A stretch of DNA of 64,000 nucleotides from Streptomyces sp. NBC_01210 (GCF_036010325.1 NZ_CP108549.1:868001-932000), one strand, 5' to 3'. Positions 8,991 to 17,393 are shown, counted from the stretch's first letter. Notes: a model not told the origin generated them from the sequence alone. Translations and numbers: made by a program.

Positions 8991-9791
8991 ATGGACATAC
9001 CGGATCCTTCGCGCTGGGCTTCCAGCCCTGCAGCCCACCGCAACGCCGTCGCCGCGGAGACCGCCAGGTTCGTGGCGGTCGTCAAGGGCGCACAGCCGGC
9101 GACCCCGGTGCCCAGCTGCCCGGGCTGGACGCTCGTCGACCTGATCAGGCACACCGGCAGCGTGCAGCGGTGGTTCTCCGTCCTGCTGCGTCAGCTCGTA
9201 CAGGAACCACCGCGAAGCCGTGATGTGGAACTGCGGCTGCCGGCGGACGAGGACGACTTTGCCGACTGGCTGACGGCGAGTGCGGCGGAGGCCGCGAGCG
9301 CCTTCGCAGTCACCGATCCGAATGCCCCGATGTGGGTGTGGGGCGCCGATCGCCATGCCAGGTTCTGGGTGCGGCGGATGCTGTTCGAGACTCTGGTGCA
9401 CCGCGCCGACGCGGAACTCGCCGTCGGCCTGCGGCCCGTGATCGACCGCGACCTCGCGGCCGACGGCGTGGACGAGTTCTTGGTCAATCTGCCCTTCGCC
9501 ACGTCCTTCGCCCCCAAGGTGGCCAATCTGCGTGGCGACGGAGAGACCATTCGCTTCCGGTGTACCGACAGGGACGGCGAGTGGCTGGTCCGCCTGCGGC
9601 CCGATGGCTTCGGGGTCGACCCCGAGCCCGCGGCCACCGGGACAGCCACATCGGCCGACGCCACCGTCCAGGGAGCCGCCGCGGATCTGCTGCTGCTCAT
9701 GTACGGCCGCCTCGACCGCGGCGCGGATGCCTTCGAGAGTTCCGGGAACGAGGATCTGCTGACGCTCTGGTTCAGCAACTCCGAGTTCTGA
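8991..9791 (+). CDS. Maleylpyruvate isomerase family mycothiol-dependent enzyme
   Basis: A 266-residue cytoplasmic protein. The N-terminal DinB-like MDMPI domain (about 1-150) has the family motif V-P-S-C-P-G-W-T-L-x-D-L-x-x-H-T-G, whose His is a metal ligand, and a later R-M-L-F-E-T-L-V-H-R-A-D segment with further ligands. The C-terminal MDMPI_C-type domain occupies about 160-260. Family members use mycothiol for isomerisation or thiol transfer; the substrate here cannot be read from sequence. The ATG at 8991 was chosen because the family starts here; the frame is open far upstream only as a shadow. Confidence 0.85.
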   Translation: MDIPDPSRWASSPAAHRNAVAAETARFVAVVKGAQPATPVPSCPGWTLVDLIRHTGSVQRWFSVLLRQLVQEPPRSRDVELRLPADEDDFADWLTASAAEAASAFAVTDPNAPMWVWGADRHARFWVRRMLFETLVHRADAELAVGLRPVIDRDLAADGVDEFLVNLPFATSFAPKVANLRGDGETIRFRCTDRDGEWLVRLRPDGFGVDPEPAATGTATSADATVQGAAADLLLLMYGRLDRGADAFESSGNEDLLTLWFSNSEF

Positions 9792-9806
9792 AGAGCAAGC
9801 GGTTGT

Positions 9807-9834
9807 GGCCTGCGGCCAGGAGCGGCCGCAGGCC
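9807..9834. terminator. Terminator of the mycothiol-dependent enzyme gene
   Basis: Perfect 11-bp stem GGCCTGCGGCC / GGCCGCAGGCC with a 6-nt loop, beginning 16 bases after the stop codon. Confidence 0.75.
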
Positions 9835-9951
9835 CGTGGCGGGAGCCGGTCGGCTGGCCGGTTCCCGCCGTGCGACCTACCGTCGAATGGAGCAGGTCCG
9901 ATAGAGGTTCATACGCGGTAGTCCTGTCCCCATCCCGCGGAGGTGCCCCCC

Positions 9952-10779
9952 ATGACCGGAGACCGGACCAGCGCCACACCGGGCAAGACCCGGTTCGACG
10001 ACATCTACAACGAGCCGGATCCTCGTGCCTACTTCCGTCGGCTCGCCCCACTGGAATACGAGATTCCGCACCAGGCCCAAGACATTTTCCGCCGCACTCG
10101 TGCCGACCGTGCCGCGGCGTCGGGCACGGGCGGCCCTGTCACAGTCCTCGATCTGTGCTGCTCGTACGGCATCAACGCCGCCCTCCTCAATCATGACCTC
10201 ACGCTGGCCGAGCTGTACGCGCACTACACGGGCGCGGAGGCAGCGGCGCTCACCCCGGCTGAACTCATCGAGCACGACAAGGAGTTCTACGCCTCAAGGC
10301 GCCGCGCGGACGCGAGCCCGGTCATCGGACTCGACTCGGCCGACCGCGCCGTCGACTACGCCCTGGCGGTCGGCCTGCTCGACGAGGCCTACGCCGAGAA
10401 CCTGGAAGAGCGGCCGGCCGGCCCCCAACTGCGGCGCGCCGTCGCAGCCACCGGACTGATCACGGTCACCGGAGGCATTGGCTACATCTCCCGCCGCACC
10501 TTCGAATCCCTCCTGGACAGTGCGCGCATCCCCGTCTGGGTAACCGCTTTCGTCCTGCGTACCGTCCCGTACGAGCCGGTGATCTCGAGCCTGGCCGACT
10601 ATGGCCTGGTCACGGAGACGGACCCGTCGCAGACCTACCCGCAGCGGTTGTTCTCCGACCCGGCAGAGCAGCGCAACGCCATCGAGCAGGTGCTCCTCCT
10701 CGGCCGCGACCCCGCCGGGCTGGAGGCCGACGGCCGCTACTACACGCAGCTGTACCAGTCCCGCCCCCGTCCGGCGTGA
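9952..10779 (+). CDS. Class I SAM-dependent methyltransferase-like protein
   Basis: A 275-residue soluble protein. V-T-V-L-D-L-C-C-S-Y-G-I-N near residue 60 matches methyltransferase motif I. The usual motif II acidic residue and the later motifs are weak. The middle third is acidic and helical, and a Y-T-Q-L segment ends the protein. Its substrate is unknown. The ATG at 9952 sits 8 nt after GGAGG; a GTG at 9943 overlaps that ribosome site and is less likely. The gene stands alone in a + strand run before the metal cluster. Confidence 0.65.
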   Translation: MTGDRTSATPGKTRFDDIYNEPDPRAYFRRLAPLEYEIPHQAQDIFRRTRADRAAASGTGGPVTVLDLCCSYGINAALLNHDLTLAELYAHYTGAEAAALTPAELIEHDKEFYASRRRADASPVIGLDSADRAVDYALAVGLLDEAYAENLEERPAGPQLRRAVAATGLITVTGGIGYISRRTFESLLDSARIPVWVTAFVLRTVPYEPVISSLADYGLVTETDPSQTYPQRLFSDPAEQRNAIEQVLLLGRDPAGLEADGRYYTQLYQSRPRPA

Positions 10780-10858
10780 CCTGACGCTGCCGTTCCGCAC
10801 GGCCGCCAGGCATGGAGCACCTGGCTGTGTTCCGGGCCCACCCCGACCCCGCACTGGG

Positions 10859-10873
10859 TACCCGGCCGGGGTA
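10859..10873. promoter_or_regulatory. CsoR-like inverted repeat upstream of the metal cluster
   Basis: TACCC-GGCCG-GGGTA, a perfect 5-5-5 inverted repeat 62 bp before the DUF6153 start. Copper sensors of the CsoR family bind pseudo-palindromes of this TACCC...GGGTA type in actinomycetes. A TATCGT -10-like hexamer overlaps the right arm. The link to copper is inference supported by the Met/His-rich products downstream. Confidence 0.45.
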
Positions 10874-10935
10874 TCGTCGGGGCAGGCCGCGCCCCACGGG
10901 GCCGCGCGGGGATGAAGCGTCGGAAGGAACCGGCA

Positions 10936-11370
10936 GTGGTGGACAGCGGACAACCGCGGAGGCCGGGCATCGCCCTGCTGCCGGCGGTCTGCGCGGTCCT
11001 GCTCGGCCTGTTCCTCATGCACGGCGCCCCGGCCACCACCACAGCCGGCTGCCACGGTGCGATGTCCGCGCCTGTCCCGATGCACAAGGACCATGCCGTC
11101 GCTTCGATGACGTCCGCGGCCACGACGGCCATGGCACACCCCGGCGCCGCCCAGGCGTCGGACGCGTCGGTGACGCACGGGGCGCTCTGCGCCTCGACTC
11201 CCGCACGCGACCGGACCCCGCTGCCGATGACCGGCCTGGTGACCGTCATCGCCCTCGCGGCGGCGTGGTCCCTGACAGGTCGGCCTGCGGCCCTCGGCCG
11301 GACGGGGCGGCGTGGGCCGCCGACCGGTGGACGGAGCCTGCTGCTCCAGGTGTGTATCGCGCGAGCGTGA
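10936..11370 (+). CDS. DUF6153 family protein (Met/His-rich, membrane-anchored)
   Basis: About 144 residues: a hydrophobic segment near residues 12-30 (signal or anchor), an exposed Met/His-rich stretch with repeated M-x-x-H-K-D-H and M-A-H-P motifs, and a second hydrophobic segment near residues 98-112. This pattern matches the actinobacterial DUF6153 family. Such Met/His clusters typically bind copper outside the membrane, but no function is proven. The GTG at 10936 is 7 nt after GGAAGGA; an ATG at 10912 is also possible. First gene of a three-gene set with the GMDH lipoprotein and the permease, preceded by a CsoR-like site. Confidence 0.65.
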   Translation: MVDSGQPRRPGIALLPAVCAVLLGLFLMHGAPATTTAGCHGAMSAPVPMHKDHAVASMTSAATTAMAHPGAAQASDASVTHGALCASTPARDRTPLPMTGLVTVIALAAAWSLTGRPAALGRTGRRGPPTGGRSLLLQVCIARA

Positions 11371-11472
11371 CAGGACCACGCCGGGACCCCGCCATGAACG
11401 GGCCCGGCAGCGAGTCCTGCTCACATTGGCGCGCCACCCGGCGTGGTGCGCCCACCCGGAAAGACCACAGTG

Positions 11473-12393
11473 ATGTTCAGTTCTTCCCGTTCCGCCGTGC
11501 GCCGCCCTGCCCCGGCGTCGGTCGGAGCAGCAGCCCTGGCCATGACCCTGGCCGCCTGCGGTTCCTCCAGCGGCTCCTCGATGCCCGGCATGGACCACGG
11601 CGCCAAACCGTCCGCTTCCTCCTCGGCAAGCGTGACGCCCTCGGTGAGCGGCATGCCCGGCATGGACCACATGGCAGGCGGCAGCGGCCTGGCCGACGCG
11701 AAGGACGGTTACCGCCTCACTTCGCGGGACACGTCGCTCCAGGCGGGCAAGCGGGCCGGCTACCGGTTCGGCGTCACCGGCCCGGACGGCAAGCCGGTCA
11801 CCGATTTCGAGGTCGACCAGACCAAGCGGATGCACTTCTACGCCATCCGCTCGGACCTGACAGGCTTCCAGCACATCCACCCGACCATGGCCGCCGACGG
11901 CGCCTGGACCGCCGACCTGGCCACACTCGCTCGCGGTTCCTGGCGCATGTTCGCCTCGTTCACCCCGAACTCCGGGACCGGTAAGGGCAAGGACTTCGTG
12001 CTCAGCCGCACCCTCACCGTCCCCGGCACGCAGACGAAGACCCCGTTGCCGGCGGCAGCCGGCTCCACCGAGGCCGACGGGTACACCGTCAACGTCAAGG
12101 CCGAGCTGATGGCCGGCATGGCGCACCCGCTCACTGTCACCATCACCAAGGGCGGCAAGCCCGCCACCGACCTGCAGCCCTACCTGGACACCTACGCCCA
12201 CCTGACCGCCTTCCACGAGGGAGACACCGCGTTCGCGCACCTTCACCCCGAGACGAAGGTGAACGGCGCTCACGGCGGCCCCGAGCTGTCCTTCCACGCC
12301 GAACTGCCGACGTCCGGAAACTGGCGGCTGTTCCTGCAGTTCCGCACCGGCGGCAAGCTGCACACCGCCGCGCTGACCTTGCGCGTCGGCTGA
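11473..12393 (+). CDS. Met/His-rich secreted lipoprotein
   Basis: A 306-residue lipoprotein. A typical signal peptide ends in the lipobox L-A-A-C near residue 24, so it should be anchored to the outer face of the membrane. Just after the Cys come two G-M-D-H motifs separated by a Ser-rich linker, a pattern seen in copper-binding domains. The rest contains two similar beta domains, each with an H-x-H-P motif (F-Q-H-I-H-P near 138; F-A-H-L-H-P near 257), suggesting an internal duplication and two metal sites. It lies about 100 bases after DUF6153 and is followed by a strong hairpin before the permease. Copper or other metal handling at the cell surface is inferred. Confidence 0.7.
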   Translation: MFSSSRSAVRRPAPASVGAAALAMTLAACGSSSGSSMPGMDHGAKPSASSSASVTPSVSGMPGMDHMAGGSGLADAKDGYRLTSRDTSLQAGKRAGYRFGVTGPDGKPVTDFEVDQTKRMHFYAIRSDLTGFQHIHPTMAADGAWTADLATLARGSWRMFASFTPNSGTGKGKDFVLSRTLTVPGTQTKTPLPAAAGSTEADGYTVNVKAELMAGMAHPLTVTITKGGKPATDLQPYLDTYAHLTAFHEGDTAFAHLHPETKVNGAHGGPELSFHAELPTSGNWRLFLQFRTGGKLHTAALTLRVG

Positions 12394-12403
12394 CCGTCCC
12401 CGC

Positions 12404-12430
12404 GGGGCGCCGCCCATGCGGCGGCGCCCC
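12404..12430. terminator. Hairpin after the lipoprotein gene
   Basis: Perfect 11-bp stem GGGGCGCCGCC / GGCGGCGCCCC with a 5-nt loop, 10 bases after the stop. Confidence 0.65.
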
Positions 12431-12439
12431 CGTAGCCCC

Positions 12440-12475
12440 ACCCCCGCGTGACACCTCACCCCCGCGTGACACCTC
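12440..12475 (+). repeat. 18-bp perfect tandem repeat in the permease leader
   Basis: Two exact head-to-tail copies of ACCCCCGCGTGACACCTC (12440-12457 and 12458-12475), about 60 bases before the permease start. It could be a duplicated regulator half-site or a recent slippage duplication; the permease itself carries another tandem duplication. Confidence 0.85.
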
Positions 12476-12531
12476 GCAGGTGCCCCGCGTCGGTGGGCCC
12501 GGGGTCGCACTCCCGGAGGAATGCTTCAGGG

Positions 12532-13744
12532 ATGATCCACGCCGTACTGCACGCACTGTCGATCGCCGGTTCCATGACCTGGGAGATCACCTGGGCGCTG
12601 ATCCTGGGATTCGCCCTGTCCGCCGTGGTCCAGGCGGTCGTGCGCAAGTCCACCGTCGTCTCGCTGCTGGGCGATGACCGCCCTCGTACTCTGGCCATCG
12701 CCGCCGGTCTCGGCGCGGCCTCGTCCTCGTGCTCCTACGCCGCGGTGGCGCTGGCCCGCTCGCTGTTCCGTAAGGGCGCGAACTTCACCGCCGCGATGGC
12801 CTTCGAGATCGCGTCGACCAACCTCGTCGTCGAACTCGGTGTCATCCTCGCGCTGCTGATGGGCTGGCAGTTCACCGCGGCGGAGTTCGTCGGCGGCCCC
12901 ATCATGATCACCGTGCTTGCGGTGCTCTTCCGGCTGTTCCTGCGCGACAAACTCCTTCGCCAGGCCCGCGAGCAGGCCGAACGCGGGCTCGCCGGTTCGA
13001 TGGAGGGCCATGCTGCGATGGACATGTCCGTGCAGCGCGAGGGCTCCTTCGCCCGGCGACTGCTGTCCGGCGAGGGCTTCACCTCGACCGCGCACGTGTT
13101 CGTCATGGAGTGGGCGGCGATCCTGCGTGACTTGGTGCTCGGCCTGCTCATCGCCGGCGCCATCGCCGCCTGGGTACCGGACTCCTTCTGGAGCACGTTC
13201 TTCTTCGAAGGCCACCCGCTTCTTCGAAGGCCACCCGCTGGCAGCCAAGTTGTGGGGGCCGGTCATCGGCCCGCTGGTCGCCATCGCCTCGTTCGTCTGC
13301 TCGATCGGCAACGTCCCGCTCGCGGTCGTGCTGTGGAAGGGCGGCATCAGCTTCGGCGGCGTGGTCGCGTTCATCTTCGCCGACCTGCTGATCCTGCCGA
13401 TCCTCAACATCTACCGGAAGTACTACGGCGCGAAGACGGCCCTCTTCCTGCTGGGCACCTTTTACGTCGCCACGGTCATCGCCGGCTACATCGTGGAGTT
13501 CATCTTCGGTGGCCTCGGCCTGATCCCCGACCAGGCCGACGCCAAGGTCCCCATGGAGGGCGTCACTTGGAACTACACCACCTGGCTCAACATCGCCTTC
13601 CTCGTCCTGGCGGCCGCCCTCCTGGTGCGGTTCTTCCGCACCGGCGGGATGGCGATGCTGCGCATGATGGGCGGCGCACCCGGCAACAGTCATGCTCACG
13701 AAGGCCACGGCGAGAGCCACGAGAAGCATGACGGCCACCGCTGA
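12532..13744 (+). pseudogene. ArsP/DUF318-type permease, frameshifted by a tandem duplication
   Basis: Starts at ATG 12532 after GGAGGAATGCTTCAGGG. The first 229 codons give transmembrane helices and the DUF318/ArsP-like motif S-S-S-C-S-Y-A-A-V-A-L-A-R. The frame is then broken by a 19-bp tandem duplication; the second half (helices, then a His-rich tail H-A-H-E-G-H-G) continues one frame over to 13744. Removing one 19-bp copy restores one continuous protein of about 400 residues, normal for this permease family, which exports metalloids or metals. The product as read would lose its C-terminal helices and metal-binding tail. It is last in the Met/His-rich cluster. Confidence 0.85.
13201..13238 (+). 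repeat. 19-bp tandem duplication disrupting the permease
   Basis: TTCTTCGAAGGCCACCCGC occurs twice in direct succession (13201-13219, 13220-13238). Nineteen is not a multiple of three, and the frame offset it causes is exactly the offset between the two permease halves. Confidence 0.95.
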
Positions 13745-13784
13745 CCGGCGCGGCGGACGCGTTCGGTGGTGGTGACACATGCAG

Positions 13785-13815
13785 GAGCGGCCACGGCGAA
13801 GCGCCGTGGCCGCTC
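13785..13815. terminator. Bidirectional terminator between permease and the VWA operon
   Basis: Perfect 14-bp stem (arms 13785-13798 and 13802-13815) with a 3-nt loop, in the 80-bp gap between converging genes; TTGTT follows on the + strand. Confidence 0.8.
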
Positions 13816-13821
13816 GGTTGT

Positions 13822-14637
13822 TCAGCTGCCCGGTGGCACTCGCGCAGGACGGCCGGACCCCCGGGTGAGGGAGTAGCCGGCGATGCCCGCCAGGGCACCG
13901 AGCAGGCCGCCCGCCACGGTCCAGATCCAGCGGTCGGACCACCAGCCGGAGGCCCAGCCGCCGTCCGGCTCGGCGAAGGATGCCGCCTGCTTCGGTGCGT
14001 TCTCGTCGTCCTTCGCCGACCGGGCCGTGGCGCCGGGTACCAGCGGAGTGGAGAGTGAGCCGTCACCCGCGTGCGCGCCGCCGGCGTCGGCCGACTGGGC
14101 CTCGACCTCGGCCCGTACCGGCTGGCCGAGGTCCTGCTCAGGAAGATCGACGACCGTCAGGCGTACGTAGTAGCTGCCCGGCAGCGGATCGTTGGCCCAC
14201 GGCTCCGCCCAGGAACGGACCGTACGCAGCGTGCAGGACAGCTCGACCGATGCGGCGTCCTTCGCCGCCGCCCGGGTCTGCATGCCGTACATACAGGCCT
14301 GGCGACGGCGCAGACCGTCGTACACGTCGAGCTGCCATGTCGAGGCTCCGTGCCGACCGGTGGACTCGGGCAGCGTGACCTTGGCCTTCACCGTGGGCCG
14401 CTCCCCCGCGTCCGCGGGAAACACCCAGTACAGGTAGTCGCCGGTGGACGCGCCGGCCGTGGCCCGCTGGCCCTGCTCGAACGCGGTCGCGGTACGGAAG
14501 GTGGTACCGGCCTCGGTCGGGCCGGCCGTGCTCTCGCTCGGACTCGCCGACGGATCGTCCGCGGCGGCCGCGCCCGCCGTGCCGAACAGTGCGGCAGCGG
14601 CCAGCAGAGCTGTCGTCAGTATGTGTGCGGTACGCAT
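13822..14637 (-). CDS. Secreted, C-terminally membrane-anchored protein of unknown function, partner of the VWA protein
   Basis: A 271-residue protein with an N-terminal signal peptide ending near A-A-A-A-D, a beta-rich extracellular region (about 35-180) with two Cys pairs, a disordered linker and one C-terminal transmembrane helix (W-I-W-T-V-A-G-G-L-L-G-A-L-A-G). Its start overlaps the VWA stop (TGATG), so it is translated with that protein. The two share topology (signal, exposed domain, single C-terminal helix), suggesting a surface pair. I do not recognise the domain. Confidence 0.7.
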   Translation of the reverse strand: MRTAHILTTALLAAAALFGTAGAAAADDPSASPSESTAGPTEAGTTFRTATAFEQGQRATAGASTGDYLYWVFPADAGERPTVKAKVTLPESTGRHGASTWQLDVYDGLRRRQACMYGMQTRAAAKDAASVELSCTLRTVRSWAEPWANDPLPGSYYVRLTVVDLPEQDLGQPVRAEVEAQSADAGGAHAGDGSLSTPLVPGATARSAKDDENAPKQAASFAEPDGGWASGWWSDRWIWTVAGGLLGALAGIAGYSLTRGSGRPARVPPGS

Positions 14638-15908
14638 CAGTTGGTCCTCCAGACAGCGACGCGCCAGCGTGAGACCCAGCCCCACAGCAGACCGGCCACC
14701 AGGCCGGTGAGCACCAGGACGGCGAGGAGCCACCAGCCCCGGCCGAGACCGAAGGAGGCCACGTCGGACGCGTCGTCGGACGCGTCGACCACGTCGATGG
14801 TCAGCTCGACGGGCAGGCCCGGGGCGGTCTTGACCGACGCGGGCGCCGAGAAGGAGTTGCTGACCTGCAGGCAGACGGTCTCCGCAGCGGGTTTGACCTC
14901 GTCCGCGTCGGCCGGCGGAGCCTTCGGATAGCGCAGACCGGCCGAGATCATGTCGGTGCGTCCGTTGCCCGCCTCCGCGCCGCGGACGATTTCCCGGCCG
15001 TGTACGGTCACCGCCCGCAGCATGACGCCGTAGTCGTTGTTGACCGCCCGGTCGGCGGCGACGCTCACCGAGGCGCGCAGCTCCTGGCCGGGCAGGACAT
15101 CCACCCGGTACCAGCGGTGCTCGCCGAACTTCTCACGGTCGGTGAACAGGCCCGCCTTGAGCTGTGGTGCGTCCGTGCACTGCTGTCCGCCCTCGGTCGC
15201 CACCGGGGTGACGACCGGCGCTGCGGCACGGTCCACCAATTGGCTGACGCGGCCGGAGAGTTCATCGGTGTGCTGTACCGAGGTGTAGGTACCGCCGGTG
15301 GCCTCGGCGATGCACCTCAGCTGGTCACGGGTCTTGGCATCCGGAACCAGCCCCAGCGTGTCGACGACGAGGTGGATTCCCTTGGCGGCGATGTCACGCG
15401 CGACGACACACGGGTCGAGCGGAGCACAGGTGTCCTCGCCGTCGGTGATGAGTACGATCCGCCGGGTGGCGTCGCCGCCCTTGAGATCCTCGGCAGCGCC
15501 CAACAGAGCCGGCCCGATCGGCGTCCAGCCGGTGGGAGCGAGCGTCGCCACGGCGGTCTTCGCCTCGGTCCGGTCGAGCGGGCCTACCGGATAGAGCGGC
15601 CGGGTGTCCTTGCAGCCGAGCTTCTTGTCGTCACCGGCGTAGTCGGCGCCGAGGGTGCGTATGCCGAGCTGCACCTCTTTCGGCACTGCGTCCAGTACCT
15701 CGTTGAAGGCCTGCTTCGCCGCTGCCATCCGGGTCTGGCCGTCGATGTCTCGCGCCCGCATCGATCCGCTGACGTCGAGCACCAACTCGACCTTGGGGGA
15801 AGCCTTCGCCACCGGTTCATCGGCGGCGGCGCCCACCGGGAAGAGCGCGACAGCCAGTGCGGCGAGCAGGCCGCACGACGCGGCCGCCAGCCGTTTTCTT
15901 GTGATCAT
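14637..15908 (-). CDS. VWA domain-containing membrane protein
   Basis: A 423-residue protein. The signal peptide spans about 1-29. A von Willebrand A domain (about 38-225) has the metal-ion-dependent adhesion site D-V-S-G-S-M (about 45-50) and a conserved T-D-G-E-D, so divalent metal binding and protein-protein contact are likely. A beta-rich region follows, then one C-terminal membrane helix (about 390-412). Four Cys in the VWA region could form disulphides. Its partner gene overlaps its stop. Extracellular scaffolding or binding is inferred from the domain alone. Confidence 0.82.
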   Translation of the reverse strand: MITRKRLAAASCGLLAALAVALFPVGAAADEPVAKASPKVELVLDVSGSMRARDIDGQTRMAAAKQAFNEVLDAVPKEVQLGIRTLGADYAGDDKKLGCKDTRPLYPVGPLDRTEAKTAVATLAPTGWTPIGPALLGAAEDLKGGDATRRIVLITDGEDTCAPLDPCVVARDIAAKGIHLVVDTLGLVPDAKTRDQLRCIAEATGGTYTSVQHTDELSGRVSQLVDRAAAPVVTPVATEGGQQCTDAPQLKAGLFTDREKFGEHRWYRVDVLPGQELRASVSVAADRAVNNDYGVMLRAVTVHGREIVRGAEAGNGRTDMISAGLRYPKAPPADADEVKPAAETVCLQVSNSFSAPASVKTAPGLPVELTIDVVDASDDASDVASFGLGRGWWLLAVLVLTGLVAGLLWGWVSRWRVAVWRTN

Positions 15909-15948
15909 CGCCGGATCGTATTGAAGATCGCCCGCTGGTCCAAACCCC

Positions 15949-15986
15949 GGCTGTTCTCCCCACCGGTATGTGTGGGGAGAACAGCC
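15949..15986. terminator. Terminator downstream of the dehydrogenase gene
   Basis: Perfect 15-bp stem GGCTGTTCTCCCCAC / GTGGGGAGAACAGCC with an 8-nt loop, between the dehydrogenase stop (16076, minus strand) and the VWA start (15908). It separates the two minus-strand transcripts. Confidence 0.8.
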
Positions 15987-16075
15987 CGGATTGTGGTTGA
16001 AGCTGCCGGCGATATGCGGAGGCGGTACGTGTGCCGGGCGCGGTACAGGTAGTTGACCCGGGGCCGGTCAGGCTC

Positions 16076-16987
16076 TCAGCCTTCGTCGAAGGAGGCGAGA
16101 TAGCTGGCGGCCATGTCGCTCTCGCCCAGGCCCCGGTCCACCAGCCTTTCGAAGCGCGCCACTCCGGCCCGTGCCACATCCAGCCGCACGCCGGAGCGCT
16201 CGCCCGCGTCAACGATGAGCCGGGTGTCCTTGAGGGCGTTGTCGACCGAGAAGCTGGGCGTGTAGTCGTCGGCGAGGATCGCCTTCGCCTTGACCCGGAG
16301 GTACCCGTTGTCCAACGGCCCGCCGGAGACACTGTCGAGGAAGGACTGCGGATCGACACCGAGCCCCTGTGCCAGGGCGATCGCCTCGGCCGTGGCGTGC
16401 GTCAGGGCGCCGACCCAGCTGTTCAGTACCAGTTTGAGTCTGCTGGCAGCCCCGGTGGAGCCGTCGTCGTCCAGCCAGGTGGTGTGCCGGCCCACGGCTT
16501 CGAAGACGGGCGTGAGAACGGCGCGGGCACTGTCCGGACCCGCGGCCAGTACCAGCAACTCCCCGGCTTCGGCGGGCTGCCTCGTACCGAGAACGGGAGC
16601 GTCGACAAAGACGAGGCCCTGCTCCCGCGCGAAATCGGCCAGCTCCGCCGTGGCGGCGTCGCCGACGGTGGCCGTCTGGGCCCAGACCGTTCCGGGGGCG
16701 AGGCCGGGGCTTGCCTCACGCATCGCGGCGAGCACCCGTGGTCCGTCGTTGAGCATGGTCAGCACCACGCCCGCGCCGGTGACGGCGTCGGCGGGCGACA
16801 CGGCACAGTGTGCTCCCTCAGCCGCCAGGGCTTCGGCCTTCGCTCGCGTACGGTTCCACACCCGGACGGGCAGGCCCGCGCGCAGCAGGTTGCGCGCCAT
16901 CGCCCCGCCCATGAGGCCGGTGCCGAGCACCGCCACCGTGGGACGGGCCGCGTCATCGTGCGTTGCCGGTGTTGCCACTAGGGTCAC
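16076..16987 (-). CDS. NAD(P)-dependent beta-hydroxyacid dehydrogenase (3-hydroxyisobutyrate dehydrogenase family)
   Basis: A 303-residue cytoplasmic oxidoreductase. The N-terminal Rossmann domain has V-L-G-T-G-L-M-G-G-A-M-A-R-N-L; the C-terminal helical domain has the catalytic Lys in the stretch S-R-L-K-L-V-L-N-S-W near residue 180. The family oxidises 3-hydroxyisobutyrate, tartronate semialdehyde, glyoxylate-type or imine substrates. The W-N-R-T after the second strand favours NADP over NAD (Arg at the 2'-phosphate position), though this is weak evidence. The exact substrate is unknown. Monocistronic, with its own terminator. Confidence 0.85.
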   Translation of the reverse strand: MTLVATPATHDDAARPTVAVLGTGLMGGAMARNLLRAGLPVRVWNRTRAKAEALAAEGAHCAVSPADAVTGAGVVLTMLNDGPRVLAAMREASPGLAPGTVWAQTATVGDAATAELADFAREQGLVFVDAPVLGTRQPAEAGELLVLAAGPDSARAVLTPVFEAVGRHTTWLDDDGSTGAASRLKLVLNSWVGALTHATAEAIALAQGLGVDPQSFLDSVSGGPLDNGYLRVKAKAILADDYTPSFSVDNALKDTRLIVDAGERSGVRLDVARAGVARFERLVDRGLGESDMAASYLASFDEG

Positions 16988-17068
16988 CTCTCGCCGTCGT
17001 CATGCGCCTGGCCCGGAGATACCCGACGCTACCGCCCGGGACGGGGCGGCCGCGCCGGGCTGGTCCGG

Positions 17069-17329
17069 TCAGCTCCGAGCCGACGCGGCGGTGCCGTAGC
17101 GGCGCTCGAAGCGCTCCACACGGCCGGCCGAGTCCAGGACCCGCGATTTTCCGGTGTAGAACGGGTGGCTCGCCGAGGAGACCTCGACGTCGATCACCGG
17201 GTAGGTGTTGCCGTCCTGCCACTCCACACGCTGCGCGGAGTCGGCGGTCGAGCGGGTCAGGAAGGCGATGTCCGCGGCGCGGTCGCGGAAGACGACCGGG
17301 CGCGAAACGGGGTGGATACGAGGCTTCAT
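17069..17329 (-). CDS. rpmE2: Type B 50S ribosomal protein L31 (zinc-independent)
   Basis: An 86-residue ribosomal protein, L31 type B. It begins M-K-P-R-I-H-P, has H-P-F-Y-T-G-K-S and the R-V-x-x-F-x-x-R-Y C-terminal motif, and lacks the CxxC zinc ribbon of type A L31. In actinomycetes the zinc-free paralogue replaces the zinc-binding one during zinc starvation, freeing zinc. Its promoter carries a Zur-type palindrome 48 bp upstream of the start, consistent with repression by Zur when zinc is plentiful. Confidence 0.93.
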   Translation of the reverse strand: MKPRIHPVSRPVVFRDRAADIAFLTRSTADSAQRVEWQDGNTYPVIDVEVSSASHPFYTGKSRVLDSAGRVERFERRYGTAASARS

Positions 17330-17376
17330 GCGTAGTCCTTCCTCAGTACGGGCCCCAGCACGGGCCCCTAGTGGGG

Positions 17377-17393
17377 GTGAATGTCATATTCAC
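17377..17393. promoter_or_regulatory. Zur-type operator of the L31 gene
   Basis: GTGAAT-GTCAT-ATTCAC is a perfect 6-5-6 palindrome; its core matches the TGAAA..TTTCA-like actinobacterial Zur consensus in spacing and ends (TGAAT...ATTCA). It lies in the promoter of the zinc-independent L31 gene, a classic Zur target. Confidence 0.7.

Noticed and set aside
10294..12510. 738-codon minus-strand frame
   Set aside because: Antisense to the methyltransferase, DUF6153 and lipoprotein genes; composition is not protein-like.
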